Below the pieces are notes generated by a model. That model did no database searches. It was given only the letters and a program-made list of their open reading frames with translations, and had not been told where the DNA came from. A stretch of 64,000 nucleotides of DNA from UBA6107 sp964459385 (GTDB lineage Bacteria; Chloroflexota; Anaerolineae; Anaerolineales; Anaerolineaceae): positions 62,001 to 126,000 of the forward strand of contig CAYWLG010000002.1 of assembly GCA_964459385.1 (NCBI GenBank), given 5' to 3'. Within the stretch, counting starts at the first letter, position 1; every line of letters starts with the position of its first letter. Shown piece after piece: positions 58,747 through 64,000 of the stretch. Both the position numbers and the translations under genes were made by a program.

Positions 58747-61482
58747 ATGAACTCTATAAAAACCTCGCGCATCGCTTCCATTTTGGTATTGCTTTTAGCG
58801 GCGGCCTTTGCGCTTTCGGCTTGCAAAGTCATCCCCGAAGGGACGACCGCCGGCGAGACGATCAAACTTCCTCAGGCCAAAACCCTTTCTGACCCCAAAT
58901 GGATCGAGATTGATCAGGCCATGCAAACGGCCATTCGAGCGCATGACGAAATCCCGGCTTATACGATCTTTCGCGTTGCCATTGATGAGGTGAAGTTCTC
59001 GAGCGACGGCAATCTGGCCGTGGTGTGGACGTCACTGGTCGATAAAAACAGCGGCGAAGTGCAATCCTCCGAGCCGGGTCTGGTGATCGCCCACAAGGCA
59101 GCCGATGGCAGTTGGAGCGTGGTGCTGCAATCTGACCAGAATTTTGCTGAAGAATTGAATGCCCTGCCAGCCGATTTGATGGCAGAAGACGAAAAGGCCC
59201 AGTTCGCTCCCGCCGTGCAGCAGAGCGAGAAATCGGGCACGGTTTATCGGGGCTACAAACTACCCTGGCCGGCCGGGTTGAGCAAACGGCTCTCCGGCAG
59301 CATCGGGCACGTGCTCACCTATAAATCTTGCCCTTCCACCTGCTTATATGCCTTCGATTTTGCCGATGGCACCATGTTCCCGATCTCGGCTTCGAAGGCC
59401 GGCACTGTGAAGTATGCGGAATGGCGCTATGAGAACGGCAATACCACCAACACCAACTACATTGTGCTCGAAGATACCACCACCACCCCGACCACCTATC
59501 AGGTCTATTACCATCTGGCCAAAGACAGCATCCCTACCGCGCTGCGTACGCCGGGGGCGAAGGTTTACCAGGGCCAATTTATTGGCAACGCCGATGATAC
59601 CGGCGCCAGCACGGGTAACCATCTGCACTTCATGGTGCACACCAGCACCAATTCGGTGTGGGGCACTTCGGTGGACATCGTGTTCGATGAAGTGACCGTA
59701 AACGGCGGCCGCCCGCGCACCTGTGCCGAAGCGGAGGCCTACCCGGAGTACGGCAGCCAGTGCACGTCGGGCAACCTCTATACTTCTGAAAACGGCGATA
59801 ACGCCATCCCGACCGGCGCCATCACCGCCCCGGCCAACAATTCAACCGTCAGCAGCGCGGCCATCAATGTGCAGGGCTGGATGAAAGATGACTATGGTGT
59901 AGATCATGGCCAGTTGATGTATACCACCGACGGCACCTGGCACGCCATCGGCCCCGTGTTGAGCGGCAGCACCTTTTCGACCTCGGTGGATCTATGTGAT
60001 GCCAAGATCCCCAACGGTACGCTTTATCTGTCACTGGTGGTGACCGACAAGGCTGGCAAGACCTCGGCCAACAACACCGGCCTAACCCAATTAACAAAAA
60101 ACTTCAAATGCCCGGTGGACCCACCCACCTGTGTGCCGGCCGACAATCAGGCGGCACTTTACCTGACAGATGATTTTCAGGGGAACTGCCAACTGCTGGA
60201 TATTGGCCAGTACGCCGATCTGGATCAAATGACGGTGGTCAAATCGGATCAGGCCCGCTCCATCAAACTGGGCAGCGGTGTTTCGGTCTCCCTTTACCCG
60301 GACAAAAACTTTGGCGGCGTGCTTGAATTCTTTCAGGCCAGCGACGACACGCTGAGCAATAATCAGATCGGCGCCGCCAGCGCCAGCTCGGTGATCGTTT
60401 ATCCGCATATTCAGCCTCCCTCTGCCCCAGAACTGACACTGCCCACAGAAGCCGCCAGCGATGACGAGCTGACGCTGGCCTGGTCGGTGCAGGAAGGCGT
60501 GGAAACCAGCGCCGACCTGAGCGGCCCGAATGGGTATGCCAATTATTTCGACTGGCAAACGGGCGGTACCTGGCAGGTGGGTCAACTGCCTGCCGGCGAT
60601 TACACACTGGCCGTCCATGCCCGCAACCTGGCCGGCACGGCCAATATTTCGCAGGGCTTTACGGTCTCTGAGGCTTTGCAACTGCCCGCTGCCACGCTCG
60701 AAGAACTGCCCCTGCTGACGAACAGCACGGCGGTGCGCCTGAATTGGAAAGTGGACAGCGGTGCTTCAAATTTGGATCATTTTGAGATTCAGGTGCGCAG
60801 TGATGAAGGCGATTGGGCGCTTTGGTCGTACCAACCCGGCGCCGATGTGCGCACGGCCATCTATACGGGCGCTGCCGGCAGCACCGTGCACTTCCGTCTG
60901 CACGGGGTCACCCCCGGCGGGCGGGCACCGGACTTTGCCACGCTGCCGGAAGTATCGACCCAGTTGAATGCCTACTGCAGCAACGATGGTTTTGAAGGCA
61001 GCGATCCCGGCGATGACCAGCGCGATTCTGCGGCACCGATCAGCATCGGTGATGAACAGCAGCACACCTGGTGCCCGGTGGGCGATGTGGATTGGGTGGC
61101 TTTTCAGGCCAGTGCTGGGCAAACCCTGAGCCTGACCACCTCGGCAATGGGGTTGAACTCTGCGGCGGCCATGCAGCTTTACAACACCGACGGTAGCACG
61201 ATCCTCAGCGAAGTACACCCCGCCGACGCGAACGCCAGCGCCTCCCTGCAGTGGACGGTACCGGCCGATGGCGTCTATTATGTGCGCCTCAGCCCTGAAG
61301 ACGCTCAAGTAGGCGGGGAGGACACCGCCTACAAGTTCTCTGTCAAAGTGAACAGTGACGTCAACCCGCTGGCACTTATCTGTGGCTCGCTTGGCATCCC
61401 GGCGGTGCTGGGCGGCGGTTTTGCCGTGGCAAAAAAGCGCTACGACAAGAAGAAGATGTCGAAACGCGCGGGTTGGAAGTAA
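58747..61482 (+). CDS. Large lipoprotein with degenerate M23 peptidase-like domain and C-terminal PPC domain
   Basis: The 911-residue protein has a lipobox (LVLLLAAAFALSAC), an N-terminal domain of unknown type (to about 170), an M23/LytM-like region (KSCPSTCLYAFDFADGTMFPISASKAGTVKYAE...GNHLHFMVHTS), Ig-like and beta-rich modules (about 360-780), a PPC-type domain (DVDWVAFQASAGQTLSLTTSAMGLNSA...DGVYYVRLSPEDAQ, about 800-880) and a final helix with a basic tail (RYDKKKMSKRAGWK). The HxH zinc pair and the second-site Asp remain, but the first His of HxxxD appears as Leu (LYAFD), so activity is doubtful. It probably binds peptidoglycan. Confidence 0.8.
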   Translation: MNSIKTSRIASILVLLLAAAFALSACKVIPEGTTAGETIKLPQAKTLSDPKWIEIDQAMQTAIRAHDEIPAYTIFRVAIDEVKFSSDGNLAVVWTSLVDKNSGEVQSSEPGLVIAHKAADGSWSVVLQSDQNFAEELNALPADLMAEDEKAQFAPAVQQSEKSGTVYRGYKLPWPAGLSKRLSGSIGHVLTYKSCPSTCLYAFDFADGTMFPISASKAGTVKYAEWRYENGNTTNTNYIVLEDTTTTPTTYQVYYHLAKDSIPTALRTPGAKVYQGQFIGNADDTGASTGNHLHFMVHTSTNSVWGTSVDIVFDEVTVNGGRPRTCAEAEAYPEYGSQCTSGNLYTSENGDNAIPTGAITAPANNSTVSSAAINVQGWMKDDYGVDHGQLMYTTDGTWHAIGPVLSGSTFSTSVDLCDAKIPNGTLYLSLVVTDKAGKTSANNTGLTQLTKNFKCPVDPPTCVPADNQAALYLTDDFQGNCQLLDIGQYADLDQMTVVKSDQARSIKLGSGVSVSLYPDKNFGGVLEFFQASDDTLSNNQIGAASASSVIVYPHIQPPSAPELTLPTEAASDDELTLAWSVQEGVETSADLSGPNGYANYFDWQTGGTWQVGQLPAGDYTLAVHARNLAGTANISQGFTVSEALQLPAATLEELPLLTNSTAVRLNWKVDSGASNLDHFEIQVRSDEGDWALWSYQPGADVRTAIYTGAAGSTVHFRLHGVTPGGRAPDFATLPEVSTQLNAYCSNDGFEGSDPGDDQRDSAAPISIGDEQQHTWCPVGDVDWVAFQASAGQTLSLTTSAMGLNSAAAMQLYNTDGSTILSEVHPADANASASLQWTVPADGVYYVRLSPEDAQVGGEDTAYKFSVKVNSDVNPLALICGSLGIPAVLGGGFAVAKKRYDKKKMSKRAGWK

Positions 61483-61534
61483 AAGAGCCGTTCTTTGGGA
61501 TATAATTCAAAAAATCTTATCCTGGGAGACTTTC

Positions 61535-61783
61535 ATGTCGGATGACATTCAAACAAAACTGGCGACTTATATCTGCGAAACCGTTCTGCGCCAACCGAAC
61601 CGGGTGATCGAACCCGACCAACCCCTGCTTTCGAGTGGGCTGGTGAACTCGTTCAGCCTGATCGAAATGGCCATGTTCATCGAAGAAACCTTCAACGTGC
61701 GCATTGAAGATTTTGAGCTCAACAAAGAAACCTTTGACACGCTGGCCCAGCTTGCCGATCTGATCCGCGCGCGGATGGCATAA
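61535..61783 (+). CDS. Orphan acyl/peptidyl carrier protein
   Basis: The 82-residue protein (MSDDIQTKLATYICETVL) has the carrier-protein fold pattern with LLSSGLVNSFSLIEMAMFIEETFNVRIEDFELNKETFDTLAQLADLI. The 4'-phosphopantetheine Ser lies in VNSFSL, where the usual Asp before Ser is Asn. The text is closer to carrier proteins in AMP-ligase/DltC-type clusters than to fatty-acid AcpP. GGGAGAC precedes the ATG. No ligase or synthase is adjacent, so its partner is elsewhere; a link to the MBOAT genes at 33 kb is only a guess. Confidence 0.8.
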   Translation: MSDDIQTKLATYICETVLRQPNRVIEPDQPLLSSGLVNSFSLIEMAMFIEETFNVRIEDFELNKETFDTLAQLADLIRARMA

Positions 61784-61798
61784 CTTACATCACAGATC

Positions 61799-61837
61799 AA
61801 CAATCCCGGCTGTTCTTTCACCGGGGTTGTTCGTTTT
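61799..61837 (+). terminator. Intrinsic terminator after the carrier protein gene
   Basis: AACAATCCCGG pairs with CCGGGGTTGTT (one G-T) around an 11-base loop, followed by CGTTTT. Confidence 0.75.
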
Positions 61838-61921
61838 AAAGGCCCATCTTCACAATTTCTTCATAAGTTGGTCTTATAGTATGTATGAATAAGACAAAAT
61901 AAGTCTTTTATAGGAGCATCT

Positions 61922-62659
61922 ATGAAGAAATGGATGATCGGTATTTTAGCCGGAGTGGTCGCGATTGGATTGGGGGTAGGGGGTGCATTTTTGTTCAACC
62001 ATCTAAACCCATTGACCACCGCCAATCTGGCAGTGGATGATTTTGGCCCCTATGGAACCTTTGGCCGTCAAAACCGCATTAACCCGAACAATAATGAGCC
62101 TTTTTATGGCCGCATGGGGCGCTCTGGCGCCTGGATGAACCCGCAAACCCAGACAAACAACAGCCAGGAACGCATCAGCACAGACGATGCCGTCAGCAAA
62201 GCCGAAGCCTACCTGGCTAATTACTCACAGAACTTGCAGGTTGCCGAAGTGATGGAATTTCAGAGCAACTTTTATGTGCTGGTCAAAGAATCTGACAGCG
62301 GACGCGGCGCTATGGAACTGTTGGTAGATCCCAATAGCGGTTACGTGACCCCTGAGATCGGGCCGAACATGATGTGGAATCTGAAATACGGCCGCATGGC
62401 ACAAAGAATGGGGCTCTCAACCAGCACGGATAACACGCTGAGCCTGTCAGAAGCCCTGACCAAAGCACAGACGGCTCTCAGCCAGCAGTATCCGACGGCA
62501 ACCATCAATGAAGACGGCATCAGTTTCTATGGCTATTACACTTTTGATTACTCGATCGACGGCCAGGTGGCCGGCATGTTGAGCGTCAATGGCCTCGACG
62601 GTCAGGTCTGGTTACATACCTGGCACGGCGAGTTTATCAGTGAAAAGGAGATCAACTAA
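61922..62659 (+). CDS. PepSY-like membrane-anchored protein
   Basis: The 245-residue protein has an N-terminal membrane anchor (MKKWMIGILAGVVAIGLGVG, then GAFLF), an Asn/Gln/Arg-rich stretch (GRQNRINPNNNEPFYGRMGR) and two PepSY-like repeats (STDDAVSKAEAYLANYSQNLQVAEVMEFQSNFYVLVKESDSG; SLSEALTKAQTALSQQYPTATINEDGISFYGYYTFDYSIDGQVAGMLSVNG). PepSY modules bind proteases or metals outside the cell. GGAGCATCT precedes the ATG. It is translationally linked to the next gene: TAA and ATG are adjacent. Confidence 0.65.
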   Translation: MKKWMIGILAGVVAIGLGVGGAFLFNHLNPLTTANLAVDDFGPYGTFGRQNRINPNNNEPFYGRMGRSGAWMNPQTQTNNSQERISTDDAVSKAEAYLANYSQNLQVAEVMEFQSNFYVLVKESDSGRGAMELLVDPNSGYVTPEIGPNMMWNLKYGRMAQRMGLSTSTDNTLSLSEALTKAQTALSQQYPTATINEDGISFYGYYTFDYSIDGQVAGMLSVNGLDGQVWLHTWHGEFISEKEIN

Positions 62660-63067
62660 ATGAAAGGTTTTTGGAAATGGTTTTTTATCGTCCTGGGCGT
62701 GCTGGTTCTGGCCGGGATTGCATTTACTGTGACTCTGTTCTTCCTGCACGGTGGGGCGGGCATGGGTGTGCGCGGTAGCTATACGCGCGGCATCACCCCT
62801 CGCATCGGCGCTGTAGGGATGATGGGCGGACTGGGGCTGCTGGGTATGCTCTTCCGCGGTTTGATCCCGCTGGGCGTGCTCGTGCTGGCCGGATTTGGTG
62901 TGGCTTACCTGGTTAAATCGGGCAAACATACGACCCCGCCTGCGCCCGTTCAGACTGTACCGGTTTGTGCAAGCTGCGGCAAGCCACTGGCTTCTGACTG
63001 GAACACCTGTCCTTACTGCGGTAAAGCGGTTGAGAAACCCGAACCGCCGCAAACACCAGAAAAATAG
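62660..63067 (+). CDS. Membrane protein with C-terminal zinc ribbon
   Basis: The 135-residue protein has two or three transmembrane helices (about 5-28, 48-70 and 72-85), a Gly-rich loop, and a cytoplasmic zinc-ribbon CASCGKPLASDWNTCPYCGKAVE (CxxC...CxxC, about 103-125). The start is directly after the stop of the PepSY-like gene, so the two form an operon of unknown role. A strong terminator follows. Confidence 0.8.
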   Translation: MKGFWKWFFIVLGVLVLAGIAFTVTLFFLHGGAGMGVRGSYTRGITPRIGAVGMMGGLGLLGMLFRGLIPLGVLVLAGFGVAYLVKSGKHTTPPAPVQTVPVCASCGKPLASDWNTCPYCGKAVEKPEPPQTPEK

Positions 63068-63083
63068 GCCCTTCTCAGACATG

Positions 63084-63116
63084 AAAATCCGGCACAATCT
63101 GTGCCGGATTTTTTTG
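63084..63116 (+). terminator. Intrinsic terminator
   Basis: AAATCCGGCACA and TGTGCCGGATTT form a 12-bp stem with a 3-base loop before TTTTTTT. Confidence 0.9.
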
Positions 63117-63154
63117 TTTCCTTTAGCTTTTGTGCGTCAGTACAGCCATAGAGA

Positions 63155-63172
63155 CGTATTTCAATACGCCCC
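63155..63172. repeat. Short palindrome, possible degenerate REP
   Basis: CGTATT-TC-AATACG lies in the intergenic region before the aminopeptidase. It recalls dispersed GAGACGT...ACGTCTC hairpins but is short and single here. Confidence 0.25.
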
Positions 63173-63267
63173 ACTTGGGTTTAACTTTGCCAGGATTTGC
63201 ATTTCGCGTGGTTCAAACGTATAATCTCTCTTGCTGGGGGAACCCCTATTTCATAATTGGAGAGCGT

Positions 63268-64000
63268 ATGGCTGACATTCGTTTGCAAAAGTGGGCAGAA
63301 CTACTTGTAAATTACTCGATTGCTGTCAAACCCGGAGAGACCGTTCTGATCTACGCAGATGCGCTGGGTGAACCGCTGGTAAAGGCTGTTTACGATCAGG
63401 TGCTGAAAGTGGGTGCCTTCCCGTTTTACCAGATCGACTTTCCTGCGACCAAGGAGTCACTGTTGCGGATGGGGTCAAAGGAGCAGCTCAATTTCGTTGC
63501 CAAACCGGTCATGGAAGCGATCTCTACCACCGACTGTATGGTGCGCATCATCGCCGACGAGAACACGCATGCGTTGAGCAGTGTTCCATCTGAAAAAGTG
63601 GCCATGTTCGCTCAAGGTCGCCGTCCCTGGATGGAAAAGTACATGGAACGTGCCGGTAAAGGCGAGCTGCGCTGGACGCTGACCGCCTATCCGACCCAGG
63701 CTTACGCGCAGGATGCTGAAATGAGCCTAAGCGAATACACCGAGTTCATCTATAACGCCGTCATGCCCGATGAGAACGACCCGATCGGCTACTGGAAGGG
63801 CATTGCCAGGAAACAGGATCGCATCGTGGACTGGCTTAAAGGCAAGAAGAACGTCCATCTGATCGGTAAAGGCACCGACCTGAAGCTGAGCATTGCCGGG
63901 CGTAATTTTGTCAACTGCTGCTGCCATGAGAATGTGCCCGACGGCGAGGTCTTCACCGGCCCGGTGGAAGACAGCATCGAGGGCCATGTCACCTTCTCGT
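63268..64000 (+). CDS. M29-family aminopeptidase, N-terminal part (runs off the window)
   Basis: The visible 244 codons (MADIRLQKWAELLVNYSIAV) follow thermophilic aminopeptidase T/AmpS: KPGETVLIYADALGEPLVKAVYDQVLKVGAFPFYQID, the characteristic IIADENTHALSSVPSEKVA and NVPDGEVFTGPVEDSIEGHVTF, which holds the first metal Glu. Members remove N-terminal residues with a two-metal centre in the cytoplasm. GGAGAG lies before the ATG at 63268. The C-terminal metal ligands fall outside the window. Confidence 0.9.
   Translation, partial: MADIRLQKWAELLVNYSIAVKPGETVLIYADALGEPLVKAVYDQVLKVGAFPFYQIDFPATKESLLRMGSKEQLNFVAKPVMEAISTTDCMVRIIADENTHALSSVPSEKVAMFAQGRRPWMEKYMERAGKGELRWTLTAYPTQAYAQDAEMSLSEYTEFIYNAVMPDENDPIGYWKGIARKQDRIVDWLKGKKNVHLIGKGTDLKLSIAGRNFVNCCCHENVPDGEVFTGPVEDSIEGHVTFS

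Noticed and set aside
63150..63175. REP element before the aminopeptidase
   Set aside because: Only a 6-bp palindrome matches; too weak to assign to the 29-bp family.
1..64000. tRNA and rRNA genes
   Set aside because: I looked for typical T-loop (GGTTCGAATCC) and rRNA core sequences and saw none convincing.

Overview
The window looks like a chromosomal segment of an uncultured Anaerolineae-type Chloroflexota bacterium. This is an inference from gene content, not a search: many lipoproteins with Thr/Pro-rich linkers after the lipobox, a CruF-type carotenoid protein, ADP-forming acyl-CoA synthetase, an MprF-like protein, UMF1-type MFS, REP-like hairpins with a RAYT transposase, and moderately GC-rich housekeeping genes broken by AT-richer islands.

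Layout. 1-2.9 kb: the end of a membrane protein, then a plasmid-like partition module (ParA, a small probable ribbon-helix-helix partner, short direct repeats, GTAACC palindromes and a 25-bp tandem repeat). 2.4-17.4 kb: mostly housekeeping genes (HIT protein, F420/FMN PPOX protein, TetR with hydrolase and CruF, ankyrin protein, dUTPase, two acyltransferases, MFS, esterase, acyl-CoA synthetase, Hsp20, membrane endonuclease/phosphatase-like protein). 17.4-20.5 kb: an AT-rich island with an AbiJ-like HEPN protein, a NYN-domain nuclease, the gene-less flanks of a lost Hsp20-like locus, a REP-like hairpin and a nonsense-interrupted gene. 20.7-25.0 kb: methyltransferase, rhodanese, GT-B-like protein, PHP phosphoesterase, MarR and a 56-aa membrane protein. 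25.2-30.7 kb: an AT-richer co-directional cluster (winged-helix regulator, DegV, radical SAM, cis-prenyltransferase, patatin) with a 16-bp motif repeated before three starts. 30.9-36.6 kb: lipoprotein, RAYT, then a lipoprotein, a 38-aa membrane microprotein, an MBOAT acyltransferase, an SGNH protein and a SIS protein. 36.8-39.7 kb: two tandem Fn3-like lipoproteins. 39.9-51.8 kb: a complete type I-C CRISPR-Cas locus with 63 repeats. 52-64 kb: cell-envelope genes (SH3-like membrane protein, DUF6062 protein, a split MprF-like gene, GH18, histidine kinase, M23-like protein, orphan carrier protein, zinc-ribbon protein and the start of an M29 aminopeptidase).

How genes work together. The clearest complete system is type I-C CRISPR-Cas: cas3-cas5c-cas8c(-cas11c)-cas7-cas4-cas1-cas2 read on the minus strand into the array, with decayed repeats at the far (left) end. 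The most interesting candidate is the microprotein-MBOAT-SGNH triad. The microprotein ends in WIYQGF, matching the C-terminal acyl-relay motif (FxYxxF) of DltX, so the triad resembles the membrane half of a Dlt-type envelope acylation pathway without adjacent dltA/dltC. The second candidate is the regulator-DegV-radical SAM-UppS-patatin cluster, which looks like an undescribed lipid or isoprenoid modification operon with its own operator. All functional statements are from sequence reading; no database search was run.
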